A DNA stretch of 64,000 bases from Phragmites australis (taxonomy: Eukaryota > Streptophyta > Magnoliopsida > Poales > Poaceae). The DNA lies in contig NC_084940.1 in the NCBI RefSeq assembly GCF_958298935.1, forward strand, positions 19,339,146 through 19,403,145, read 5' to 3'. Both the position numbers and the translations under genes were made by a program. The notes under the pieces were generated by a model, which was not told the DNA's origin, did no database searches, and saw only the letters and a program-made list of their open reading frames with translations. Below, in pieces: positions 21,875 to 34,900 of the stretch (position 1 is its first letter; each line of letters opens with the position of its first letter).

Positions 21875-23789
21875 GCTGCCAAAACCGGAACAAAGATTGA
21901 TCAAATTGGAGAAGTCCTAGAGAAAGTGTACACGCTGGAAAGTTCGGTGTTAAGGAGATTGTACACGCCGAAGTATTTCAACTCAAGGGAACATACACCC
22001 CGAAAGATCTGGCGCATGAAGCCAATACATGCTAGAGTGTTTTTGACAATAGGGAGAAAAGCTGAAGAACATCGAATGATCCAGCAATATGGAGTTGAAT
22101 ACGCTAGAGTATTTCTTGCAAAGAAGGCTACAAGTGTTGAAGAGTGAAGATCAACACACCAGATGGTATGACGAACTGATGATATACATGCCGAACTATT
22201 TTGTGAAGAGAAGAAATTTGCTCGGTTGGCAGAAGCAGTGTACATGTCGGATGATCCGACAATAGAGCTGGTGAACACGCCAGAACATCCGATGTTCATA
22301 GAAGGTTTGAGTGGGGTTTCAACGGCTAGATAGATGATGTACACACCGGATGGTCTGGTGAGTACAATGCTGCTTACATTGGATCATTCGGAGTATGCAG
22401 TAAAGTTGGGGTAACGACTAGTCCGTGAGGTTGAGGCTATAAATACCCCTCCATTCGATCATTTGAAGGTGCTGGAGTCCAGAGGAATCTCATATATAAA
22501 ACTGAAGACATCTAAGCAACAAAAGTGCTAAAAGTGATCATCCAAGTTATAGATTAGTGAGTGATTAGTGCTATTAGGCTAATAGAGAAGTGTTACTAAG
22601 TGATTCTTGTCTAGAGAAGGGATCAAGGAGTGATCCTATATTATACCAAGTGGTATGCCAATATCTTGAAGTCTTGGTGACTCACCAGCACCTTGTGCCT
22701 TGGTGGCTCAAGCTTGTTGATCCTTCGACTTGATGTGGAGCGCCAACAAGAAACTTATACTGGGATACGGAGACTCTTATCTTGGTAGCTCAAGCTTCAA
22801 AATGAAGATGACGATAAGTGACCGGAAGAGAGACTTGTAGTGAGATCTTGCCTTGGTGGCTTGGTGGCTCTACTCATTTGAGGCATTGGTGGCCAAGGAT
22901 CGTGATTAGGTGCCGTCTGTGAGCATATCCTTGGTGAAACTCTAACGTGGACTAGGAGTGGTATTTATGCCATCAATACCACATGATAAAAATCATTTGC
23001 ACCGAATTTGCTCTCTCTAACTTATTTACGTTTTTGCATTTACATACTTATAATTTACCTTTCTAGATAGGTTGTATTTTGTTTGAACGGTAGAGTAGAT
23101 ACACTAGATAAATCTAGAGCACATTTAGATAGAAATTGATATAGATTTATCTTGTGAAGTTTTTTGTGCCAATTAGTTTTAAATGTCCTAATTCACCCCA
23201 TCTTCGAACATCACCGATCCCTACAGCTAGGTCTGGAGAAAAACGAGCAAGGGTGAGGGCGGACTTAAATAGGCGTAGAGGAGTTCAGATACGGTCTGGG
23301 TTAGTTAGGATTTAGATTAGGGAAGGACAGCGGCACGCTTCCAAGTCGGGCAGGGGTCGGGCACGAGGAGGGAGAATAGGCAGGCTCACGGAGCCAAACA
23401 ATGGAGAAAACGACCTTCGGTCGGGGTGGAACGGGGAGAGGAGGCAGGTAGAGTGGCTGGCTGGTCAGCGTGGGCTTCCAGAAGAGAAAAAGGGAAAAGT
23501 AAGGGAGATTTGGCCTAGGAAGGAAAAATAGCATTTTCTTTTATGGAAACATTTTCGAGCTTTTTTCCTCCAAAATTTAAATGGTGTGTCTCGGTATTTT
23601 CAAAAATTTATTTTTTCATAAAGAAACCATAATGCCACTACTTAGCATGAATTCAACACATTAAAAACTAACCTAAATAATTATTTAATTTAGAAATTTC
23701 TCTTAGGGTTTTAAAATGAAGGTTAGCACCTAAATCTAACAAAAAGAAACTTTATTACTATTACCAAAATTGGAAATTTAGGTGTTGCA

Positions 23790-25968
23790 GTGTGCTAATC
23801 CTGCTTATAACCTGGGAAGTCTAGGAAAAACAGTAGCATGGTGGGCACGGTTAACCTACCAACGAAGAAGCAAAAAGACGTGCGAATCCTGCTTGTAAAG
23901 CAGGCTTGAGGCGTAAGCAGCTGAAAAAGGCCAAAAGTGGGCACAAAAAGAAAGAAAAAGGATTCGCCGTCTGCCCAAATCTGGCCCACACCTCCATCCA
24001 ATTGGTACAACTCTGGTTCTAGTACTTTTTTTTCCCCTTTTGCCGTCGTTGTGCTATCCAAACCATTGTAGACTCCCACGATGACAACTAGTGATATGGT
24101 CGGGGTAAAAGGCCGAATCACACCCCCTTTAGGATGTAGTTAAGATTTTTATATGTTACACACGAAAGTATCCGAAAAAGATTAGACGATCTGGAAAGAT
24201 TAGCAAGCGTTGTCAAAATACTACTGTTTCGCTGTTTCCTGGGTGCAACGTATAATCTTATACAATCTCATATATCTATACTCCTATAAAATATGCTAGT
24301 TATAATAGACCTAAATGATTTGCACCGTATATCTTATACGATGAAATAGTTTAAATCAAAATTGGTCTCCATCTCTTTCCTTCTCTGTAAAATATAAAGT
24401 CAAAATAAATTAGTCAACTAATAATCAATCTATTCTCCACGTATCTTACTTAACATATCCCTTAATTACAGTGTGCTCCCTTTCTGTCACTCTATTTCTA
24501 AAAGTTAAATTAAGATAAATAATCATTCCATAATAAAACGGCAACACCAATCAATAGTGTGTTCTTTTTTCTTTTTTTTAAACTACGATAAAATCTCCAA
24601 CGATTGTACTCTATTTTCTCTTAGTCTAATTTTAAAATTCGACCATAGTTATCGATCCCTACTATCGTCTATACGGATTGATAGACAATAACCTCAACTC
24701 CAATCACGCACCGATCAACTCCGAGAATGAGCGTATTCTACCTCCGCTCATCGGCTTGTACCCACCTTATCAGCGCTGACCACCTCTGTTGATCAATGAC
24801 AACCATCTTCTCAAGATCATCTATCCATACGTCGTACAACCACTAAATTCAATTATCGTATATGTAAATATCTTTTTTTATCATATTTTGTCGTCAAATT
24901 ACTATGTAGGTATATTGAGTCTATATGTGCATTTACTAGGTTGATACGATGATAGGTGCACGGCCAAAGCTCTTTCTTTTTTCTTTGTTTTACCGGGGCT
25001 TGTCAAAAGTCTATTTTTCACTATCAACAAGGAAAATTACCTTGCGTCCTCGAGGTGTCAAAATCAATGCAAATCACGTTCGAAGTCTGATTTCATGACT
25101 TGTAAAACAAAATCATGAGATATTTGTTCGCATTTTCTTTGTATTTCTCATATATATTGATGTAACTTACCACTAGGCAAGAGACACTAATAGGTAAAGT
25201 GAGATTTATAATGTAGCTGACAATATGATAAAATAGATGATTTCACGTCCATGTATATTTAGTGCTAAACTGAACTGTTTTGTTAGGTAAAAGGCTAGAT
25301 AAGAAGAGACAAATTATTTAGAGCCAATATTGCTTGACTGAACTGGTTTGTTGGTCAAAGGTTTTTTTTTTTCAATCTCTTTTAGAGAAAACGAAAGAAA
25401 AATACTTCTAAATCACATTTGACAAAAGGACCATAAAAACCAAAATAAACAAGAAATACCTTACTAAGTCAGGAGTAACCACTATTTCAATGGCTAAAAA
25501 GTTAATCGAAATAGCTTCCGGTTCCTTTAAGAAAGAAACAAAAACCAATGAGATTTTTAAATTACCGAATATAGGTAACAAGAATAGAAATGGCACTTAA
25601 TGTTCCGGCATATTTTTCAACATATTGACTCTTTCGTTATTTTCATTTTGCAAAAGGAAAAGTGAAAAAACTACCGAGAATCATTTAGAGAAACCACCCC
25701 CATTTACAGGGCCATATGGTAAAACTCCCGAAAAAGTCACTAAGAACCGACTTAGCACAAACAGTGACCAAAACGAATCAAACCTCTCCTTACACCTCAA
25801 GGAAGCAAAAACCAAAAACCCGTGTAAAATAAGAAGCCACTCGCATCATCGCCTTCCTCCCCACGCTCATCATTCTCTCCTCTCTTCTTTACAACACAGC
25901 AGCACAAAACCCTCGCTCCCTGTCCCTGGGCGACTGATCCGAACCCTGCCGATCGGAGATCCCTCGCC
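23790..25968. other. AT-rich intergenic region and BIG promoter
   Basis: No gene was recognised from 23790 to the BIG start. About 24130-25620 is AT-rich. The last 120 bp before the ATG are CT-rich (CCTTCCTCCC, CATTCTCTCCTCTCTTC), typical of TATA-less plant promoters with dispersed start sites. No convincing TATA box was seen close to the start. Confidence 0.5.
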
Positions 25969-28900
25969 ATGGCGGCGGCGGAGATCTCGGCGCTTCTCGA
26001 CCTCCTCCTCGCCGCTGCTGGGGAGCGGGACCCTCCGGTGCGCCGCCTCCGCTTGCCCGCGGCCCGCGCGGGGCTCGAGGCCCTCGCGGGAGCCCTCGCC
26101 GCCGGCTCGCCGGCCGACCCCTCCGCTGCCCGCGCCATCCTCGCTGCCTCCCGGGCCGTCGTGTCCGCCGTCCTCGCTGCCTCAGGTGATCTACTCCGAT
26201 CCCGCATGAATCCCTTCCGCTTCTTCCGTCTTGGATAGCCCCCGAAAGTGGTCACGTTGCTGCTATCGAGGGTTTTGGAATTGCTTAGCAGGTTGTGTTC
26301 TCGCAGTTGTAAGCTTAGGGTGCGAGATGCGCTGCTGCTACTACTGGCTTGGCTATGCTTGTTGGGGACTAGGATAGGTGTAGCCTTCCGGTTGATCGGT
26401 GGATGCCAGCTTTCATGTCTCATCCATCTTCCATCACCTGGTTCTAAGTTGCTGTGTTCTTTGCTTCTTGGGCAGCTTCGACGGCCTTAGGTACTTAGTT
26501 TCCTTTTTTTCTTTCAATTTTGGCACGATATTAATCTAGACTTCAAATTATCTACTGGATCGTTTGATCTTCATATCACTGTTTGAGCTATTTCCTTTGT
26601 AGCTCAGACTTTTGTTTACTTCATTGTTGTATCAGGCTTCAGTCTTGAAATGTTTGCCAGGAAGGTTAAGCAATCATCGATATCCTTCCTGTTTCACTTA
26701 TTGGGCTGTGCTCGAGTTGTGCATTGTGTTTTAGTTCCTTATGTTTGTGTAATGGGAGGTGTACAAGTTTGCTTGTTCTTGTTATCCTACCATGGTTACT
26801 CTTGGTGCTGCAAGTCATGAATGTTTGCACTTTCTGTGTGCATTTTTGTGAGTCTTTTGGTACTATGAAGAGACTCATTTTGAGCTAGTTGCAGTCACTT
26901 GACAATGTTCTATCGTTGCACATTTGCACTTTAGAATTTAGATGCACGTGCAGACTAGGTTCACTATACTTCCTTCCCTATAGCCTAGCGATGTATCTAG
27001 TCTTATTTTATTTTTTCTAATATTGGATTGGTTGTTGCTTGGTTGCCATTATCAGTTCTCAGAAGTACTGTGTCTGAATTGCATGATAGGATGATTGGCA
27101 GTCAGTGAGGATTGGCCACAGATTTGCTTTGCTGTTCTTAGTAATTTTGTAGAAGTTGATGCAGTGGTGATATGCAGTTTCCGTATGTTTTCAGAAAAGG
27201 AGTAAGATGTTTATATTTTGGAACACTGCCGAAATTTGCAAGAGTATGTAAGAATTATATGTATCTTGGAGTAACCTGTGGTTAAAAGCCAGAATGTTCC
27301 CTAAACATGCAGTTTATTTTTTCGGAGCTCCTGTTAACGGCTGTAATTGTCTGGTTGCAGTTTGATTTCAGAATGATACGTCCAATACCAGATTTTTCTT
27401 TCAATATGTTGCCGTTTCTATGAATGATCAAAATAAGAATATTAGTTTCCTTGTTAGCTGGGTTAATTTCCTTGTTGATATATACCATGTGTTAAGAGAT
27501 AATTTTCCTTGGATTAAGAGATTGTTCGTAGGGGTCAAATCGTCCAAATAACAGGGCTACCAATGTACCTATCATATATCAAGCAAGAGTAATGAATTGT
27601 TTGATCTCTCACCTCAAATTCTCTCATTCCAATATGTTTCTATCCATCTCATCTAGAGATGCTAATCTCCTTCAAGCCATGCTGTTTATACGTGTTCTCT
27701 ACGGTAGTTCACATAATTCTCATTCATCCATATATCTGACTAGGGGAGAATTTGAAATGTGAATTCAACCCTACAGTGTTTTTCCCACCTTTCTGGCATT
27801 GTTTTTTTAGCTTGTGGATTAGCCCCTTGCTAGTCTGTGTCTTATTTACTGTATGTTTTTCCTTCAATTTCTGCATCCGGTACCCATTAGAGACTGAGTC
27901 TGTTTTTTGTTTGAGATATTTCTTCATCTGTATAATTCTGTCTCTCTTGAGAACAGATGCTGCTTCAATGCATTCTGTTACCTTTTTTTTTTTGGTAGGA
28001 TTCCCGTACCTTATATTGAGCATCTGGATAGGTGCCTTCTTAGTTCGGTGCTCTTTATTATGGAGTATCCTGCTGCTTCTGGTGTTAGCATAAAGTTCTT
28101 GTTTTCTTTGTCTGTGTTGCACTTAGTATTTACTTTCATCTTAGACAGTGGATTTATCCTTCTGAGATGTATCATTTGCCTCTCCTATCAGTCTTGATCA
28201 TTCTATTGGCTGATGGGAAAAATATAATTCAGTTCTGGAAATAGATTGTTATATCACATATAGGTGCTCAAAGTAGGTGGAGGGTTGCTTATGCAGATCT
28301 TAATGCACTTCCATTTGAGATACTAGGAAATAGAGACGGAGCTTAGGCCAGGCCAACAGGAGTTGCGGCCCCCCCTACCCCCAACCTTTTTTGACATTTT
28401 TTTTTCTAATTTTGTTTAGTTTAGAGCTCACTTACTCCAGCTGCCTATAAACAAGCGCCGCTAGTTTGGTAGTACAGATTGAGAGTCAAATTGTAGATAA
28501 GTATACTACGAAGATATAATGAAGGACTTCAAGGATGTAAAGTGTTAAAGAGCTAATATGCAGTGGCTATAGACCATGGCTAGTTGTAATTTTGGTATAT
28601 ATATAGTACTGCTTTTTAGAGTTGTTTCTAGGTATTATAATCTATTAATCTCACTCGAATATGTATTTTGAACCAAATATGGAAAATGATGGCTATAAAT
28701 TGTGCCATATATTAGTTTAATAGTTTAGCACTTGAACATTTTCGAATTTGCTTTGTTTTTTTAGCCCCCCTTGAAATTTTGGTCAAGCTCCGTCACTGCT
28801 AGGAAACAATCTCTATGTCACTTATGTGCATAGAAGTAACCTCTCCACCGCAATTTTCTAAAGTAGGCTTAAACAATAAATTATCTCCCTTCTCTATCTT

Positions 28901-31900
28901 GGATAGACATTGCTTTCCTCTCCAATGCATATTTTTGTCATGTATTGTTTGTTGGGTTTTGTGCTAAGCAATGTCTCATGAAGACACTACTCCCTCTCTC
29001 TTACTCATACTTTTCGCACACCATCTTGAATCCCACGTGGATAGCCCATTAATAACCATAGACACTGTCCATCATGGAGCATTGGGAATGCCCTTAGTAA
29101 CACAGTGATCTTTTGCATGACACTGAAAACACTGAAGCTTAAACTCCTTTCTGATGCATGTGTTGAATAAATAAAATGGTAGAACTTGTCATGCCGTTGA
29201 TGCAAAGTTGTATTTGATTTTCTGGGAAACCCTTTTCCTTTTACCGCCTATCATGATTGGAGTACTGCTTTACAATTATGAGATAGTAATCAATACATTT
29301 TCTCCAATGTTATTCCCCTGCTGTTTCCTGTCCTTTAACCATTCGAAACAGATCTAGCATATCTCAAAAAGGATTTGATCTGTTTCTAACTTCTATGGTC
29401 TCTTTTCAATTTTTGTTATCAGTGGAGCAAGTGGAGCAAACAGTTGTGGAGATCGTGGAGAGGTCTTTGGAATTCTGTCTCTTCTATCTAGAAAAATCAT
29501 CATATGTGTGTGATGACTTTGGTTTACTGGTAAGTTTTGTTGGCTTGGTTTTAATTCATGGGAGATGATCATTCTGAACTATCAAAGTTTACAATGCTGT
29601 GTGATCTGAAGAGTAATCTGATGTGCTATCACCATCATGTTTCCATCTTGTTTGAGTCAGCATTTTGCAAAGATGCTTGGAGTTCTTTTAACTTAGCATT
29701 CTTAATTTGTTAATTATGTTTTGCATCTTTTCAGAATGAAGTTGCCAGTTTCATGGAATCTGTGCTGCTTAAAGGTACTCACGGCAAGGTATACTCATTG
29801 GAACCCAGCATTCTAAATGACATCAATGAGCAGTGGACTTCTGTCCAAGTTGAAGCTGAGCGCTTGAGCCCACAAGAGAAATATTTCTGCTATCTAAAAG
29901 GTAAACTCCTGGGGTCTTTGCCGTGTAAATGCAATTCAATGTTTTGTGCGCTGTTGCTTCTTCATTTGATGACTTCTCACTTATCTTTAATACCAGGTTT
30001 TGACTGCTCAAAAAGTGGAGATGACCTTAAACGGTTTCGTTTGGCCTTATCACCGGAATACTTGCGGCGAGATTACGTTAATCCAGAGAATATTGAATCG
30101 TGCAGTGCAGTATCTCCAAATGGCATGGTACCATTAGTGCAGCATTTTGCAGTTGTTCACTTATATTGTATACCTCGCCTTCTTACACTGGTTCAGAAGC
30201 TTTGCCAATCTCCTGCTTTGGAAATGGTTGAGGATATAAATAGTAACCTGAGGTTGTCTTTCACGCAAAGGATTTTGAAGTTAGTCTGTGGTCTCGCTAG
30301 GGAGTTCCCTTCTGATGCTTCTGATGCCATGATGCTATCCTCGGTAGCAAGATGTGCCGATAGTCTGCCAGCTTTGTTCAGACTGAAGTTCAAGTTCTCT
30401 AATCATGAAAGAGTGTTTTCTGTGGATGGTATTGGCACTATCTTGCTGCAAATTCTTGAAGAATTTCTACAGCTAATACAAATTATTGTTTGCAACAGCG
30501 ATATCTGTTGTACAGTTCAAGTATGTACACTTGCATCCATGTTGGAAATCTTTAGACCTAATATATGGAGATATGAAAAATCTGGTGCTTGCTTGGTGCC
30601 TCCTTTAGCTTACTCTCCTCACGTTGTTCAATATGTGCTGAAACTTCTTAAAGACACCGAACGATGGACAAGTCGTGTTGGCAGGGATAAACCTGATAAA
30701 GATGTCCTGGATTATTCATGCAATCGTAAGATAGATGGTCTGTCTTGTCATGTTCGTTCAGAGGTGGTACCATTGCTGAAGAAATACACATGCAAGGAGT
30801 ATCTACAATTTATCTTCCCTTCAGGAGAACAATGGTTGGATGGTTTGGTACATCTCATTTTTTTCCTCCACGAAGAGGGAGTGAAATCATTGACAACAAA
30901 TGAGAAGCCGCAGTTGAGTTGCACAAAACAATCTGTTGTTTCAGAGTTGGAGTCTGTGGCTAGTCACGAGGAAGAAGCACTTTTTGGGAATCTTTTTGCT
31001 GAAGTACGTCCTACAGGACTAGTTGATAGTGTTGAACAGCCAACTTCTCTAGGGAGCAGTCCATCAAGCAGCCAGCATGGGCCTATTCAATTAGCTGCTG
31101 ATTTGATATGCTTTATGAAAATATCCATCTTCTCTCCTGAATGGTGCAGTGCTACATATATGGATGCTTGCAGAAAGTTCAACTTCTGTCATCTAGATCA
31201 ATTTCTTTCAATACTTAAGTGCCGAGTTTGTTTCCCTGATGAAAGTAGCACTGGAAATACAACGTCTTTTCCTTCTGAAAATAAATTACTGCACATCAAT
31301 GCAGCCTGTTTTGAACTTCTACAATCGTTTCTTGTTTGTGATGAATGCCCTGCTTCTTTAAGGGAGGACCTTGTGGAGAAAGTGTTTAATTTTGACAATG
31401 GGAAGTACACTTATAACCACTATACACTTGCTCTAGTTGCGCATGCTATGACTTCCGCAGCAAACTCAGGATTTAGTCTGGGAAGAAAGATTTTTGTTCA
31501 GTATGTTGGTTTCCTTTTGGAGAAGGCAAATGATACACCATCCAGCTCACTGAATATTAGTGATTTCTATGCAAGTCTTCCTTGTGCGTTTCACCTGGAA
31601 ATTCTTTTGGTAGCATTCCATTTGACCACAGAGTCAGAAAAGGCTGATTTGCTCAAAATTGTGCTTTCTACCCTAGAGAAAATGAAACAGCCCCCGCCTG
31701 GAGTAACTGCGGCTGGATTGACAAGATGGGCATTGCTCTTATCAAGGCTTCTGCTCGTGCTGCGGCATATGTTGTTGTACCCCTTAACACATCCATCGTG
31801 GTTGTTTATGAGGTTAAGGTCCAGATTGAGGGATATCCAATTGAAGGAAGATCAGTCACGTTCCATGAACGACTGCTTGCCATCCTTGGCAACTGTTATT

Positions 31901-34900
31901 GTGGAGGGAATGCTTGATGATTCTGTCAAAAAGTATGCTGTGACTAGTAACTTGTTACCTCAGTTGATTGATGTCACTCCAACTCATGCTGAGTTCTATT
32001 TTGATAAGGCTGCTGTTGAAACTTTGGGCTTGAACTTGACTGATCTGGGTGCAACTATGTCACAAATCCTTAATTCTTGGAGTGGTAGGAGCGCCAAAGT
32101 TGCTGATGATCTCATTGTTGAAAGATATCTGTTTTTGATTTGCTGGAGCACTCTCTCTTGTATAGGCTATCGTGGCAATGATGCTCTTCTTCTGAATGAC
32201 GGTTTTTTGAATCCTGACTTCGCCGATGTCAATGTCTTCCTAACATTTGCTCTCAGTATTAGCAATGGTGCTTCAGGTCATGCGGGTGTCGATCTGCCTG
32301 CATTGATATTTGGATACCTAAAGTTGTTGCACTCTGATATTCTTGGTTCAAGTGAGCTAGAGAGTTGGGATTTCCCCAGGAGAGGGGCATGGCTTTCTTT
32401 TATTCTCTTTCTCATTAATGCTAGTCTTTGGGGGCAGCAAACAGGTGGAGAAACTGAGGTGGGTTCACACAGAAAGCAGGAGGTTCATGGTGAGGAGCTA
32501 TTTGCTCTTGGGAAGAGTTTATTTACATACATAACTGAGAACAGTGGACACTGTTTTGATGTCTTATCATCAATTTTGGAGACCTACCTTCATACTTTCA
32601 AGAAAACATATCTGTCATTTCTTGACAGTGGAAGGCCTTCCTTGGATAATCGCTATGCTTCCCTGCTGCTCAAGCATTCCGCCTTTGACAAATCCAAGCA
32701 TCATCTTCTTTTTGAGAATTTTGGTTCATATTTGGAAATGCTGGAACCCATATGTGAGCTTTCATCAAGGATAGATGGAGTCGCCACAAAACTGGGTGAT
32801 GAGGAGGAAAAATGTTCTTTCCTGAAGTGCTTGTTACATGGATTTCCATCAGATTACACTTCTAGCAATAGTGCTCTCCTTTCTTGCATTCTGGTGATAA
32901 ATGAGATCATGCAAACCTTTGATGGATATATAAAAGTCACACGATCGGGAGACAGAGACCAAGTTGGTGAGGGTGTTATTTCCAAACTGCTTGGTATGGT
33001 GATGACTGTAAAATCAGATCGTATATTCAGACCTGTCCACAGACAGTGTGATTCTATATTTATGAGTCTAATTAACAACAGAGATGATCTTGCTAGATAC
33101 AGTGAACTGTTTGTTCTGAAGCAGCTAGAAGGGTTCCTGGCTGACATCAACAAGAATGAAAGCATGGATAGTGGGGTGAAAGAAATTCTAGTTTCTACGG
33201 TTGTTGATCTAGTGGAAGACCTTCGATCAAAGACAGAGGTCTTTAAATTCTTCTTTGATGATGCAGAAGGAGCACCCGAAGGAGCAAGCCGTATTTTTGC
33301 CTCGGAGCGTGCTGCTCCATCAGTCTTTATTGATGTTTTGGACAAATGCAAATCTGAGCAGGTTAATTTGAAGATTCTCCACTTGTTTACTGATATATTA
33401 GGCAATGGTTTTTGTCCTGGTCTTAAGCGGAAGTTGCAAAACAAATTTGTTCGAATGGAAGTACCCTGCTTTTCGTCTTGGTTAGAATTTATAATATTGG
33501 GGCCTTCTGTAAAAGTTGAAAGCACAAATGGTACAGTCGGTCCTGCAACGCGAGAATTAGCAGTGGATTTTTTTATTCATCTCATATGTCCTTCATCTGA
33601 AACATTGACCAAAGAACTTCAACATCACCTTTTTAACTCCATGGTACTGTTACTTGATAAAGCATTTTTGTCACATGACCTCCAGACTGCCAAATCATAT
33701 TTCCATTTTATTGTTCAACTATCAAGTGAGGAATCACACTTCAAGCACTTGTTTGAACAGACTCTGATGCTGATGGAGAAAATGGTTGAGGATGAGGGTA
33801 TGCTGCACACTTTGAAGTTTCTGTTTTCTTTTGTGGAGGCAGTGTTCGGTGATACTGGATTAAATAGAAGTGCCCTTAAGAGACTTTCATCAAAAACTTC
33901 TGGCAGCAGTTTTGGATCAGGGTCTCTCATCCCAAAGCAGTTGAAAAATTCAGAAAACCTTGTTATTCACAACAATGAAGAAAGTAATCCCGCTGTTGAT
34001 TGTGATGCTAGTTCTGGTGAGGAAGATGAAGATGATGGTACATCTGATGGGGAATTAGGGAGCATCGATCGAGATGAGGAAGATGATGGAAACAGTGATA
34101 GAGCTCTTGCGTCAAAAGTGTGCACATTTACATCCAGTGGCAGTAATTTCATGGAACAGCATTGGTACTTCTGCTATACGTGTGACTTGACAGTTTCCAA
34201 AGGTTGCTGTTCTGTTTGTGCCAAGGTGTGTCATCGAGGGCATCGCGTTGTTTACTCTCGATCCAGCCGCTTTTTCTGTGATTGTGGGGCTGGAGGTGTG
34301 AGAGGAAGCAGCTGTCAGTGCTTGAAACCTCGGAAATTTACTGGCACCTCTTCTGTACCTTCACCTGCCGCAAGCAGCTTCCACCCTATATTGCCTTATC
34401 ATGAGGATGTGGAGCAGGTTGTGGACAGTGGCTCTGATTTTGAAGATGACATCCCCATTGACGCTGATACTTCCATGAAGCTATCTGTGCCAAAAGGATT
34501 CAGCGATGAGCTTCCTTTATTTATTAAAAATCTGGATATTGAAGTTAGAATGCTTGGAATCTGCAAGAAGTTGCTGCCCACTATACTCAGCCATAGGGAG
34601 TTGAATCTTTTGAAAGACAGGAAGGTTTTGTTAGGAGGTGATGTGGTGGTCTCACATTCCTCTGACATCTTCCAACTAAAGAAAGCTTTTAAAAGTGGAT
34701 CGCTAGACCTAAAGATAAAAGCTGATTATCCAAATTCTAGGGAACTTAAGTTACATCTTGCTAATGGTTCTCTTGCTAAATCATTGCTCAGTATCAGCAC
34801 TCGAGGTAAGCTTGCTGTTGGAGAAGGTGATAAAGTTGCTATATTTGACGTGGGACAAATTATTGGACAGCCTACTGCAGCCCCTATTACAGCAGACAAA

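Larger units (their letters stand above)
6087..23225 (+). mobile_element. Copia-like LTR split by the Tat element
   Basis: Two blocks (6087-6213 and 21875-23225, together about 1.48 kb) read continuously as an LTR starting TGTAG and ending CTACA, a perfect 5-bp terminal inverted repeat. The start contains a 'TTTGGTGATTAATGACAA' stretch, and the end resembles the 'CCTAATTCACCCC' tail common in SIRE/Maximus-type copia LTRs of grasses; that class assignment is from memory of the family. No copia coding domain is present, so it is a solo LTR or fragment. No clear target duplication is seen. Confidence 0.45.
1477..23789 (-). mobile_element. Solo LTR, TGTAACACC family copy A, split by nested insertions
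   Basis: On the minus strand this LTR starts TGCAACACC at 23789 and ends GATGTGACA at 1477, like the TGTAACACC start and GTGTGACA end of copy B. It survives as three blocks: 23226-23789, 5849-6086 and 1477-3231. They sum to about 2557 bp, against 2612 bp for intact copy B. The blocks keep the family order: AT-rich start, GC-rich leader with a CCTATTTAAG core, then a distal region with a GTACA...GCAGAGTGT motif. GTGT flanks both ends. It was split by copy B and by the copia-like LTR. No internal retrotransposon domain belongs to it, so it is called a solo LTR. Confidence 0.65.

Noticed and set aside
25797..26423. 208-aa minus-strand Arg/Ala-rich frame
   Set aside because: Shadow of the GC-rich BIG first exon and 5' UTR.
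32854..33525. 223-aa minus-strand open frame
   Set aside because: It lies wholly opposite BIG exon 4, with no domain, no codon support and no promoter.
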